The notes below the pieces were generated by a model. It saw only the letters and a list, made by a program, of their open reading frames with translations. It was not told the DNA's origin and made no database searches. Below are positions 17,937 through 26,988 of a DNA stretch of 62,798 nt, piece after piece. The stretch is from Bacteroidota bacterium (GTDB lineage Bacteria > Bacteroidota > Bacteroidia > Cytophagales > Cyclobacteriaceae), in assembly GCA_027592755.1 (NCBI GenBank), contig JAQCLE010000011.1, forward strand, positions 1 to 62,798, given 5' to 3'. Position numbers and translations under genes: made by a program. The number at the start of each line of letters is the position of its first letter. Within the stretch, counting starts at the first letter, position 1.

Positions 17937-17966
17937 TTTGTGGTTATTCCGTGATTGCTACATTTG
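17937..17966 (+). promoter_or_regulatory. Bacteroidota-type promoter of tRNA-Phe
   Basis: TTTG (17937-17940) and TACATTTG (17959-17966) are separated by 18 bases and match the phylum consensus TTTG / TAnnTTTG. The tRNA begins 17 bases after the -7 box. Confidence 0.75.
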
Positions 17967-17982
17967 CACCCTCAAATACGGC

Positions 17983-18055
17983 GGTGCTGTAGCTCAGTTG
18001 GTAGAGCATCGGACTGAAAATCCGTGAGTCGGTGGTTCGAATCCACTCAGCACCA
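17983..18055 (+). tRNA. tRNA-Phe (GAA anticodon)
   Basis: A 73-base cloverleaf. The acceptor stem is GGTGCTG with CAGCACC, the D arm is GCTC-AGTTGGTA-GAGC, the anticodon loop CTGAAAA gives anticodon GAA, and the T arm is GGTGG-TTCGAAT-CCACT with its outermost pair weak. The discriminator base is A. CCA is not encoded (the following bases are CAA), so it is added after transcription. A strong promoter precedes it and a strong terminator follows; it is a single-gene transcript. Confidence 0.97.
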
Positions 18056-18070
18056 CAACTAACCAACATA

Positions 18071-18106
18071 AACCCCTGTAAATCAAGTATTTGCGGGGGT
18101 TTTTTG
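18071..18106 (+). terminator. Rho-independent terminator of tRNA-Phe
   Basis: AACCCCTGTAAAT pairs with ATTTGCGGGGGTT, using two G-U pairs, and is followed by a run of T. It lies 15 bases after the tRNA. Confidence 0.9.
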
Positions 18107-18145
18107 CTTTGTATTGTTGGTTTTGTTGTCATTTTGCTCTTTTTA

Positions 18146-18367
18146 TCACCAGAAGACTCTAACCTGTTTCACGGTTTGAATTAATATATTTAAAGGTCTT
18201 GTAAACCGAATAACATTTGGATTGTCGTATAATCTTGTTGCAGCATTGAATTCGTGATAATTTGAATTGTTAAAAAATGTAGTGATGGTTTCTGTGATAT
18301 CTGCCAATTACGCAGAATAATCGGCTCCTCTGTGTGATGTTACAGCTAAGCTTCCGAAACCGCTCAT
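18146..18367 (-). pseudogene. Degenerate C-terminal fragment of an unidentified protein
   Basis: On the minus strand, from ATG 18367 to TGA 18146, 73 codons read like real protein and are broken by one TAA (18308-18310). Readable pieces are SGFGSLAVTSHRGADYSA, then ITETITTFFNNSNYHEF, then RLYDNPNVIRFTRPLNILIQ and TVKQVRVFW. Upstream of 18367 the frame is lost. I cannot name the family. It lies in the 470-base stretch between the tRNA terminator and the MFS gene; the rest of that stretch (18368-18578) shows no other feature. Confidence 0.45.
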
Positions 18368-18578
18368 CTAAGAATTAAAAAAGTATCTCATGAAAATGTG
18401 CCACTATTAGTTTTACCTATTATACAATCTTTATTGAACAGAAAAAATCAATAATTTGGGATCATTCTGCATTTCACGCCTTGAAATTGGGAACACGAAA
18501 TGCTTTTTGTTGTAAGTCATACTAAACACATTTGTATGGCTTGCAAAATTATTCACCTAAAAAATCAGCAACCTACGA

Positions 18579-19826
18579 ATGAAAAAAAATTACACAATTG
18601 TTGGACTTATTTTCTTGATATTCTTTGTGATATCATTTATAACCAATATTCTAAATTCAATATTGCCGAACATTAAGGATAGCTTCGACTTAAGTTTAGG
18701 ACTATCTGGATTCTTACCCTTTTCGTTTTTTGTGGCTTATGGTTTTATGTCGATTCCGGCAGGAATTTTAATTGAGAAATATGGCGAGAAAAGAGTCATG
18801 ATAATTTCTTTTTTAGTGGCACTCCTTGGAGCATTTCTGTTTGCATCTTTTCCCTCATTTCAAGTAGCCTTACCTTCATTATTCCTAATAGGAATTGGAA
18901 TGGCAATGTTGCAAGTTGCCATAAATCCATTGTTACGAATTACAGGCGGGGAATCAAATTTCGCTTTCTTCTCAGTTATGGCTCAATTGATTTTCGGAGC
19001 TGCTTCGGCTATAAGTCCCTACGTTTATAGCTACCTGATAGAAAATTTGAATGAATATTCAGGAGGGGGAGGTGTCTTGCTCGACACATTATCAAAACTT
19101 GTTCCCCCTGAAATGTCATGGGTCTCATTGTACTGGATCTTTCTGGCTGTATTGTTGATCATAATAATTATTGTTGCGGTTATCAAATTTGAAAAAGTTG
19201 ATCTTGCGGAGGATGAAAAATCTGGTGCAATACAGACCCATGTCCAACTATTAAAAAATCGATATGTTGTTTTGTTTTTTATTGGAATATTTGCCTATGT
19301 CGGTACCGAACAGGGCGTTGGTAACTGGATCTCTGAATTTCTCAAACAATATCATAATTATAATCCTGAAATTCAAGGAGCACAAACGGTGAGTAATTTC
19401 TGGCTGCTTCTGACCATTGGCTGTTTCTTAGGACTGATTTTATTGAAAATATTTGACAGTAGAAAAATACTAATTGCATTTAGTACAGCCGCGATAATTT
19501 CATTGGCGGTGGCTTTATTTGGAAGTGGAGCAATGGCATTGATAGCTTTTCCAATAGTGGGTTTCAGTTCTTCTGTCTTGTGGTCAATAATCTTTTCATT
19601 AGCGCTTAACTCGGTACCAAAAAACCACGGCTCCTTTTCAGGCATTTTATGTACCGGAATTGTAGGAGGGGCAATAGTGCCCCTCATTATTGGTACTTTA
19701 GGAGATTTCGTAGGATTAAAATTTGCAATGACATTTTTATTCTTAACCCTTGGTTATATCCTTAGCATTGGTTTTTGGGCCAAACCACTAATTACAAATA
19801 ATACAATAAATTTTAAAAAAGATTAA
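18579..19826 (+). CDS. Sugar MFS transporter (FucP/GluP-like)
   Basis: A 415-residue protein with 12 predicted membrane helices. It has the fucose/glucose-galactose permease family look: SILPNIKDSFDLSLG after helix 1, GILIEKYGEKRVMI in the loop between helices 2 and 3, and GMAMLQVAINPLLR in helix 4. The family imports hexoses with protons in the inner membrane. The next gene downstream was a ROK sugar kinase, now ruined, and beyond it lies a truncated sodium:solute symporter, so the locus once handled a sugar. This gene appears complete. Confidence 0.88.
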   Translation: MKKNYTIVGLIFLIFFVISFITNILNSILPNIKDSFDLSLGLSGFLPFSFFVAYGFMSIPAGILIEKYGEKRVMIISFLVALLGAFLFASFPSFQVALPSLFLIGIGMAMLQVAINPLLRITGGESNFAFFSVMAQLIFGAASAISPYVYSYLIENLNEYSGGGGVLLDTLSKLVPPEMSWVSLYWIFLAVLLIIIIIVAVIKFEKVDLAEDEKSGAIQTHVQLLKNRYVVLFFIGIFAYVGTEQGVGNWISEFLKQYHNYNPEIQGAQTVSNFWLLLTIGCFLGLILLKIFDSRKILIAFSTAAIISLAVALFGSGAMALIAFPIVGFSSSVLWSIIFSLALNSVPKNHGSFSGILCTGIVGGAIVPLIIGTLGDFVGLKFAMTFLFLTLGYILSIGFWAKPLITNNTINFKKD

Positions 19827-19836
19827 GTTGAATGCT

Positions 19837-20226
19837 ATGAAAACAGGTCAACCAGTTTTGGAGTTGATTAGGCGGCACAAATATTCGACCTGGCAAAGTT
19901 GAGAATGCAGAATTGAAAAATGCTGTTTCATGCCCTGTGCCACAGGGAATCGATGATCCCCAAATTGTAATAAACACAACTGTTCAAACAATAGAAGAAG
20001 TTTCCGATAATGATATAACGGCTATTGGAATAGGATTTCCAGACCTTGTTGACAGGGCCAAGGGAATCGCATTCGATGTTCCGAATATTCCATTATAGAA
20101 TATAAATGACTTAAAGGAGATTCTTGAGACTATGTTTACTGTAAAATGAATTTTTAGATAATGATGCAAATTGATTCACCATTGGAGTACGGATCTTTGG
20201 TAAAGGCAGATTATCGCTCAAATCAT
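19837..20226 (+). pseudogene. ROK-family sugar kinase remnant
   Basis: Starting at ATG 19837 (QPVLELI) the frame shifts near 19878 into GGTNIRPGKVENAELKNAV, the phosphate-binding GGTN motif of ROK kinases, then AIGIGFPDLVDRAKGIAFDV and NIPL, where a TAG stops it at 20096-20098. Further pieces follow in other frames: NDLKEILETMF, FLDNDAN (the conserved NDAN motif), a TGA, and RIFGKGRLS. After about 20226 nothing can be aligned. An intact ROK kinase has about 300 residues; this one has at least one frameshift, several stops and a lost 3' half. It is probably the former partner of the adjacent MFS transporter. The span 20227-20343 holds nothing recognisable. Confidence 0.85.
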
Positions 20227-20343
20227 GACCCCAACACCGCCTACCTTCATCATATATCCCTCCGCTGTGAGCTGTGATATTTATTAGGTGCAAGGTCTAA
20301 GATGACTTTCTAATTTTGGATTCCTACAATTTGAAAATAAAGT

Positions 20344-21729
20344 CTAATAGCCAAGCCAGATATATATTCCAATAGTAATTATTACCAGTATGCCCCCCAT
20401 TAGTTTTGCATGCTTCCAGTGTTCGAGTTCAACCATACATATATCCTTGGGCTCGAATATCGTTTTTATCGGATAGAAATATGAAACCCCAAACATAACG
20501 AGGATATTAAGGAGGAATTCAATACCCCATATGTGCACAAAGTGTAAATCAACGTGTAGTATGAAGGTCGTCATAATATAAAAGACCAATCCTACCAAAA
20601 GTGCAGATTTGGCGGCGGTAGCAGAAATTTTAGGCAGAAAAAATCCAGCTAATATGATTGAAGCGATGGGGATGAAAAAAATACCGTTGAGTTGTTGCAA
20701 TAGCTGATAAAGACCTTCGGGAGCTTTAGCCACGAGTGGCGCCGCAATAATTGAAAAAATGGCAAGTAAAATAGACGTCATCTTACCAACTTTTACCATT
20801 TTTCTCTCCGATGCCTCAGTATTGATATGTCGCTTATAAATGCCACAACTAAATATGGTCGCAGCGCTATTCAGTACACTATTAAACGTGCTGAGAACCG
20901 CACCCATAATAACTGCGGCAAAGAAGCCAACAAAACCGATCGGAAGAACTTTTTTAACCAGCATTGGGTAAATCATATCCTGGTTGTCGAATAATGAATC
21001 ACCGAAATAGTAGAACCCAATTACTCCGGGTAATACTATTATTGCAGGTACAAATAATTTCAGTGCACCAGTATATAGCAGCCCCTTTTGAGCTTCCACT
21101 AGATTTTTCGCTCCCAGGGCTCTTTGTACTATGACCTGATTCATACACCAGAAATATAGCTGGTTGATTATCAGTCCGGTAAATAGTGTTTCGAATGGTA
21201 GAACTGAATCTCTCCGTCCAATTACGCTAAATTTTTCAGGGGCATGATTGTAAACTTTTAATAATCCGTCAATAAGGTTGCCATCACCAATACTGAGCAG
21301 GGCGATAACGGGAATCATTAGTCCTCCAATTAACAAACCATAACCATTGATAGTATCAGAGTAGGCTACAGCTTTGAGGCCACCAAATATCGCATATATT
21401 GATCCCATCACACCAACCACTACAACTGTCACCCAAAGACCCTCAGATTGACTGACTCCAAGAACATCCGAGACATTGAATATACTCTCCAGGTTGATGG
21501 CCCCGGTATATAATACAATTGGAAGTAAAGTGACAACAAAGGATATAATCAGGAATAAAGCTACCAGGGTACGGGTCAGGCCATCAAAGCGATATTCCAA
21601 GTATTGAGGAATAGTAGTGAGTCCCATTTTAAGGTACATTGGCACAAAATATAATGCGCCCACTATCAGAGCCAAAGCTGAAGTCACTTCCCATGCGATT
21701 ATTATAAATCCATTTTTTGAAATAGGCAC
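20344..21729 (-). pseudogene. Sodium:solute symporter (SSS family), N-terminus missing
   Basis: The 461-residue frame matches sugar-type sodium:solute symporters from IAWEVTSALALIVGALYF and MGLTTIPQYLEYRFDG to the C-terminus, with AVLSTFNSVLNSAATIFSCG in the core. Relatives have about 70-80 more N-terminal residues, including helix 1 and the residues that shape the sodium site. Here the frame can only begin at GTG 21729, with a TAA immediately before it, and the 278 bases upstream (21730-22007) do not contain the missing part in any frame I could read. The gene is therefore 5'-truncated and probably dead, like the kinase next to it. Confidence 0.75.
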
Positions 21730-22007
21730 TTAATAAATAGTAATAGTTTTTCATTGTTTTGGAATTAGATAGTTAAGATGAGTTTTTTAATTCCTTCCTT
21801 TTACGGAAATATGAGATGAAGGATTTGAAAGAATGAGATATTACTTCAATAGCTCCGTTTTTTGAATTGCAGGCGATTTAATTTGGGCATGAAACTTTTT
21901 AGGGGATTCTCTAATTGGACAATTCATGTAGTTTTGGACATTATATTTAAAAGGCCGTATTGAACTCATTTCGAGTTTAATTTCATAAGAACTTAAACAT
22001 CATACCA

Positions 22008-23921
22008 ATGATCGCCAAACCAACTTTTACGTTATTTCTTCTTGCATTTTTCGTTACTGCAATTGCCCAGGACCGTATGACTCCGGAACTTTTATGGAGC
22101 TTGAACCGGGTATCAGCTGTCGGGCTAACCCAGGATAAAGAGAGTGTATTATTTTCAGTCACTCGGTATAATGCTAGTGAGAATGCGAGCTCGACAAGCC
22201 AATATCGTGTTTTGATAACTGGAGGTACCTCCACACCCATCGATAGCTATGAAAACCTTATTCACGATAGAAGCATCTCACCCGACGGAAAATATCTCCT
22301 GACGCTTAAGCAGGTAAAAGTTAAGCCTGTGGCCGGATTGGATTTTTATCCGGAGCTCGACAAATCCAATGTTCAGATTTATGATAACCTCAACTACAGG
22401 CACTGGGACAATTGGGAAGATGGTGAATACAGCCACGTCTTCGTCCGGCCTGTGGGTGATGGAAATCCAGGCCCGGCTTTTGACATAATGCCCGACGAAC
22501 CATTCGACTGCCCCCAGCAGCCTTTTGGCGGTTCTGAAGATTACCTGTGGAATAATGATGGCACACGGGTATTATACGTCGCAAAGAAAAAATATGGCAC
22601 TGATTACACCACCAGTACCAACACTGATATCTATTCCTTCGACATCTCCACCAAAACTACTAGCAACCTGACGCCTGAGAACAAAGGATATGATACCCAA
22701 CCAGCATTTTCAAAGGACGGCAAACTGGCATGGCTTCAAATGCAGGAGGATGGATATGAGTCTGATAAAAATGATATCATTGTCAAGACCGAAGGGAATC
22801 AAACCAATCTGACGAAAGATTGGGATGGTACGGTGAATAGTTTTTTGTGGAGTAATGACGGTACTAAGATTTACTTCAATGCCGCTACCCTGGGAACGGT
22901 TCATCTCTTTGAGGTGAATCTGCCCAAAAAGTCTGGTGAGATTGTAAAGGTTAAACAAATTACCAATGGGCAGTTTGATGTTGGTAGTTTGACAGGTCAA
23001 TCCAAAGACTTGATGGTTGTGTCTCGGACAGATATGAACCATGCGGCTGAATTGTATACCGTCAACCTCAAAAACGGGGAAATGATCCCACTCACTCATG
23101 CTAATGATTCAATTTATGCCAAAATCAAACTCAGCAAAATTGAAAAAAGGCTGGTAACAACCACTGATGGAAAGGAAATGCCTACCTGGGTAATTTATCC
23201 GCCCGATTTTGATCCTTCTAAAACATATCCGACATTATTGTATTGCCAGGGCGGCCCTCAGTCTGCGCTTACTCAATTTTATTCCTACCGCTGGAATTTT
23301 CAACTGATGGCCGCTAATGGCTACATAATTGTTGCACCCAATCGAAGGGGCATGCCTGGTTATGGTGTTGAATGGAATGAACAGATCAGCGGAGATTGGG
23401 GAGGCCAAAACATGCAGGATTACCTCTCAGCCATTGATGATGTTGCCACAGAATCCTACGTCGACAGGAACCGCCTGGGCTGTGTTGGTGCAAGCTATGG
23501 CGGATATTCAGCGTTCTACCTTGCCGGTATCCATGAAAATCGATTCAAGACTTTCATTGCCCATGACGGAATTTTTAATACCCGTAGCATGTACGGCACC
23601 ACGGAAGAACTCTTCTTTGTTGATCAAGACTTGGGAGGCCCCTATTGGGATAAGAACAACCCCGAGGCACAGAAAAGTTACAATGATTTTAATCCCATCA
23701 GCAAAGTCGATCAGTGGACATCTCCAATGCTCATCATCCAGGGAGAATGAGATTATCGTGTGCCTATTGGCCAGGGCCTTGAGGCCTTTCAGGCGGCACA
23801 ACTGAGAGGAATAAAAAGTAGGCTATTGTATTTCCCCGAAGAAAATCATTGGATATTGTCTGCACAGAACGGACTGGTATGGCAGCATGAATTTTATAAT
23901 TGGCTAAGGGAAACGCTGTAG
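22008..23921 (+). pseudogene. S9-family peptidase (prolyl oligopeptidase-like), interrupted by in-frame TGA
   Basis: A signal peptide (KPTFTLFLLAFFVTAIAQ) leads into a beta-propeller (about residues 25-370) and an alpha/beta-hydrolase domain with the nucleophile serine in GASYGGYSAF. The open frame ends with LIIQGE at a TGA (23748-23750). The same frame continues without a break: DYRVPIGQGLEAFQ, then LLYFPEENHWIL and a normal C-terminus at TAG 23919-23921. In this family the catalytic Asp is in the DYRVP motif and the His in ENHW, so the truncated product could not be active. The full frame gives 637 codons, normal for secreted S9 enzymes. It is one nonsense codon away from intact, so a sequencing error or a recent mutation is likely. 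Confidence 0.88.
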
Positions 23922-23942
23922 TTAACCTTTGGAATGAATTTC

Positions 23943-24464
23943 CTACTGCTTATTTAAAGTCATTTCTATAGTAATCGAAAATTCTTCAGGAGCGCCATCC
24001 TCATCCAGATCCTCGCTTTCGGTCTCTTTTAATTCAACTATTAAGGTGCTAGAATTCAGCTTAAGAATTGTAAGCGTAACCGGAACTTCATCAACCTGAT
24101 CTGAAGTTAATGTTACTTTGTCTCCAGCCAATGCCCACTGCCCGCCATCTGTTTCATCCTCAAATATTGTGATATAGGTACCGTCTGAATTAAACGTTAT
24201 CGTTCCCTCGAAACCTTGAGAAAGGCCTTCCTCAAGTACCTGTTCTGCTATCTTAGCCTCAAAACTGGATAGCCCGCCCTGGTCTGTAAGCCAATCTAAA
24301 ACATCCTGACCGTCAACCAAAATTTCAATTGCGGTATCCGTGGTATTCCATGTACCGACAAGTTCAGCTTCTGTAGGATCACTTTCATCGCCACCACAAC
24401 CCGTGAGCATTGTTACAGTCACAGACATGGCAATTAAGAAAAGGTTCCTTATTACATTTTTCAT
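23943..24464 (-). CDS. Lipoprotein with lipocalin-like domain
   Basis: About 173 residues from ATG 24464 (MKNVIRNLF); a longer frame to 24503 adds a non-signal leader. The lipobox is MLTGC. The mature part begins with ELVGTWNTTDTAIEI, alternates beta strands (GTITFNSDGTYITIFE, GQWALAGDKVTLTS) and ends with an acidic strand pair. This is the lipocalin-like pattern of many small Bacteroidota lipoproteins that start with LxGTW. Ligand and function are unknown. It converges with the S9 peptidase gene, 21 bases away. Confidence 0.8.
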   Translation of the reverse strand: MKNVIRNLFLIAMSVTVTMLTGCGGDESDPTEAELVGTWNTTDTAIEILVDGQDVLDWLTDQGGLSSFEAKIAEQVLEEGLSQGFEGTITFNSDGTYITIFEDETDGGQWALAGDKVTLTSDQVDEVPVTLTILKLNSSTLIVELKETESEDLDEDGAPEEFSITIEMTLNKQ

Positions 24465-24597
24465 ATTTATCTCTTTTAGTGTATCAATCAATAATCGAAT
24501 CAAAGCTATCCATAATGGAAATCATATAACGAATCTTTTACCAAATGATTACTCGCACCTACACAAAATTAAATCTGAGCGCAATCCTTTGACTCAT

Positions 24598-25515
24598 TCA
24601 TTTAACCACATAGTAATCATAAACCAACTTTGAAACCTCTGCCAACATCCCGGTAGCGGAATCAAAATCATCAAGGTTTTTTAATAAAAGAACGACAGTA
24701 TATCCTCTTCCATCTGGTAAATAGACAATTCCTGCATCATGATGCAGCCGGGTGATACTCCCCGTTTTGTGAGCGACTTCAATATTTTCCGGTAACAGAG
24801 CAGGGATGATTTCATTGAACTTTTGTTCTTTAAGAATCGCAATCATCTGCTTATTTTCCAAACCTGCAAAGAAGAAACCGCTATTAATTGCTTCAAATAA
24901 CAACAATAGATCAAAGGCGGTCACCGTATTGTTCATTCCACTTTCGAATGCCTTAATGTCTTGAACTCCACGAATTACTTCAATATCCCTGGCACCAATT
25001 GATCGCATGGTCGACATAATATTTGAGGGATTCAGGAAATCAACCAAAAGATTTGTAGCAAGGTTGCTGCTGCTCGTTATCATCATATAATTCAAATCAC
25101 GCAGTGATATGCGTTGGCCAATTCTTTGATATAATTCTTTTTCACTATCATCATCTGCATACAATGTATAGCTGCTTTGATCAACTATGCTTCTGAACTC
25201 ATTAGTAATGGTGATTGAATCAATAAGTTGAAACTTTTTTGAAGCCACCTGATTGAACAATTCGATCATCACAGCGACTTTATAGGTGCTTGCTGCATGA
25301 AATGTCTCTTTTTCATTGATAAATAATGAAACTGTTGAGTCGTTTAAATCGCGGAATGCAAGTGCAAAATCACCGGTTTCACTATCAAATTTCTTTATAA
25401 TTGATCTCTTAAGGTCGGATAATCGGATTTGGGGAGGATTGCAGGAAATTAAACCTCCAATTATTATAAAGGCAGTCAATATTATTGATGCCTTCGCCTT
25501 TCGAATTTGTTTCAT
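24598..25515 (-). CDS. Class A beta-lactamase-fold serine hydrolase (lipoprotein)
   Basis: About 305 residues from ATG 25515 (MKQIRKAK). The N-terminal signal ends in a lipobox (GGLISC). The three penicillin-recognising motifs are present in order: STYK (SxxK with the nucleophile Ser), SSN (in place of SDN) in MMITSSSNLATNLL, and KTG in EVAHKTGSITRLHHDAG. The sequence resembles the class A beta-lactamase-related proteins widespread in Bacteroidota, often annotated as serine hydrolases. Whether it hydrolyses beta-lactams is uncertain; the SDN-to-SSN change and the lack of a recognisable omega-loop ExxLN motif argue for caution. Confidence 0.82.
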   Translation of the reverse strand: MKQIRKAKASIILTAFIIIGGLISCNPPQIRLSDLKRSIIKKFDSETGDFALAFRDLNDSTVSLFINEKETFHAASTYKVAVMIELFNQVASKKFQLIDSITITNEFRSIVDQSSYTLYADDDSEKELYQRIGQRISLRDLNYMMITSSSNLATNLLVDFLNPSNIMSTMRSIGARDIEVIRGVQDIKAFESGMNNTVTAFDLLLLFEAINSGFFFAGLENKQMIAILKEQKFNEIIPALLPENIEVAHKTGSITRLHHDAGIVYLPDGRGYTVVLLLKNLDDFDSATGMLAEVSKLVYDYYVVK

Positions 25516-25660
25516 AGCCTGTTCAACCATGCGATTATGAGTAAATCGTTCTCCTGTTTTCAACCGATTATCATCCAACACCTTTCGTCATAATATGACA
25601 TGCCGGATAATAAACAAAAAATTACTATTTTGCGACAGTCTAACCTAAATTAACCTTATT

Positions 25661-26878
25661 ATGCCTGAGAATTATAACAGACTTTTTTACGGTAGTTGTT
25701 TCGCATTGATTACTACCGCACTTTCCTTTAGCATCAGGGCCGGCATTCTACCACAGTTGGGAGTTGAACTTGGCCTATCAGCAGAACAATTGGGCCTCAT
25801 CAACTCGATGTGGTTTTTCGGCTTTCCGATTTCTATGGTCATTGGTGGATTGGTTTATCACACAGTTGGTGGGAAAAGGATTATGCAATTTGCTTTCTTT
25901 GCCCATGGCGTAGGAATCATAATGACAATTTATTCAGGAAGTTACATTGGTTTACTTATTTCTACGTTCCTGATTGGCCTTGGTAACGGATGTACAGAAG
26001 CTGCCTGTAATCCTATGATTGCCGATGCCTACCAGGGAAACACCATGAGTAAGATGATGAATCGATTTCACATGTGGTTTCCTGGTGGTATCGTTATCGG
26101 AAGCCTAGTCTCCAAATTCATGACCGATGCTGGTACCACTTGGGAAGCACAGATTTGGGTCATTATTATTCCAACAATAGTTTATGCGTATTTATTCTTT
26201 GGACAGGATTGGCCAAAAGCAAAAACTGCGGAGGAAGCTTCAATTGTTGGGAACTTGAAAGCAATGTTCTCGCCATTGTTTATTTTTATGATGGTCTGCA
26301 TGGCTTTAACGGCGATTACAGAGTTTGGACCACAGCAATGGGTCGGTCTTATATTGGCAAAGAGTGGTGCTCAGCCCATGATAATATTGGCGCTTGTGAC
26401 TGGTTTAATGGCTGTTGCCCGATACTTCGGAGGAGAGGTTGTTCACAAGTTCGATCAAACGGGTGTCCTACTTGGATCTGCTGTTTTGGCAACTATTGGA
26501 GTTTATCTATTTAGTACCCAAACCGGCGGCATGGCTTATGTAGCTGCAGTCTTTTTTGCCCTGGGTATTGCTTATTTCTGGCCAAATATGATCGGCTTTA
26601 TTGCAGACAAGATCCCATCGAGTGGCGCTTTTGGTATGTCAATAGTTGGAGCCGTAGGCATGTTTTCGACTTCAATCTGGCAACCAGTTATTGGTGGTTG
26701 GATCGATTCTGATAAAGCCGAAGCAGCTGATATGGGACTAACAGGCGACGAGCTGGAATTAGTTTCAGGTCAAGCCACTCTGGGAACAATGGTGGCTTTT
26801 CCGGCAGTATTAATTGTATTGTTTACTATACTTTTATTCTGGGTCAAGAAGAGAAAAGAAAGTGCTTCAGCAGACTAA
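25661..26878 (+). CDS. MFS transporter
   Basis: A 405-residue protein with about 12 membrane helices (RAGILPQLGVELGLSAEQLG after helix 1, GLGNGCTEAACNPMIADAY in helix 4, the conserved WFPGGIVIGSLVSKF). The overall pattern is that of sugar- or nucleoside-type MFS permeases of Bacteroidota, but the substrate cannot be assigned. It is monocistronic: a hairpin terminator follows, and a TATTTTG box near 25626 may be its promoter. Confidence 0.85.
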   Translation: MPENYNRLFYGSCFALITTALSFSIRAGILPQLGVELGLSAEQLGLINSMWFFGFPISMVIGGLVYHTVGGKRIMQFAFFAHGVGIIMTIYSGSYIGLLISTFLIGLGNGCTEAACNPMIADAYQGNTMSKMMNRFHMWFPGGIVIGSLVSKFMTDAGTTWEAQIWVIIIPTIVYAYLFFGQDWPKAKTAEEASIVGNLKAMFSPLFIFMMVCMALTAITEFGPQQWVGLILAKSGAQPMIILALVTGLMAVARYFGGEVVHKFDQTGVLLGSAVLATIGVYLFSTQTGGMAYVAAVFFALGIAYFWPNMIGFIADKIPSSGAFGMSIVGAVGMFSTSIWQPVIGGWIDSDKAEAADMGLTGDELELVSGQATLGTMVAFPAVLIVLFTILLFWVKKRKESASAD

Positions 26879-26928
26879 AAGAAAGTCGGAAAGCGAATCC
26901 AAGCGTTAAAATCGCTTATTACAATAGG

Positions 26929-26978
26929 CAAAAGATACTGGACGTTGAAAGTTCTAATATCTTTTGTCTTTTTGTTTT
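26929..26978 (+). terminator. Rho-independent terminator after the MFS gene
   Basis: A perfect 9-bp inverted repeat, CAAAAGATA (26929-26937) and TATCTTTTG (26958-26966), is followed by a T-rich tract. It lies between convergent genes and could also serve the minus-strand CAP gene. Confidence 0.75.
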
Positions 26979-26988
26979 AATCTAAGAA

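Noticed and set aside
17983-18055. tRNA-Phe as an attachment site of an integrated element
   Set aside because: No repeat of the tRNA 3' end, integrase gene or excisionase was found downstream within the window.
20111-20293. Minus-strand frame of 60 codons over the kinase remnant
   Set aside because: It lies across the decayed 3' part of the ROK kinase and has no independent support; treated as a shadow.
1750-23750. TGA recoded as a sense codon (tryptophan, glycine or selenocysteine)
   Set aside because: TGA ends several intact genes here, for example at 3590-3592, 4399-4401 and 17308-17310. No SECIS-like structure was seen, and the residues expected at the interrupted sites are not tryptophan or selenocysteine.
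24598-25515. Call as an antibiotic-resistance beta-lactamase
   Set aside because: The SDN motif is SSN and the omega-loop is not recognised, so only fold membership is claimed.
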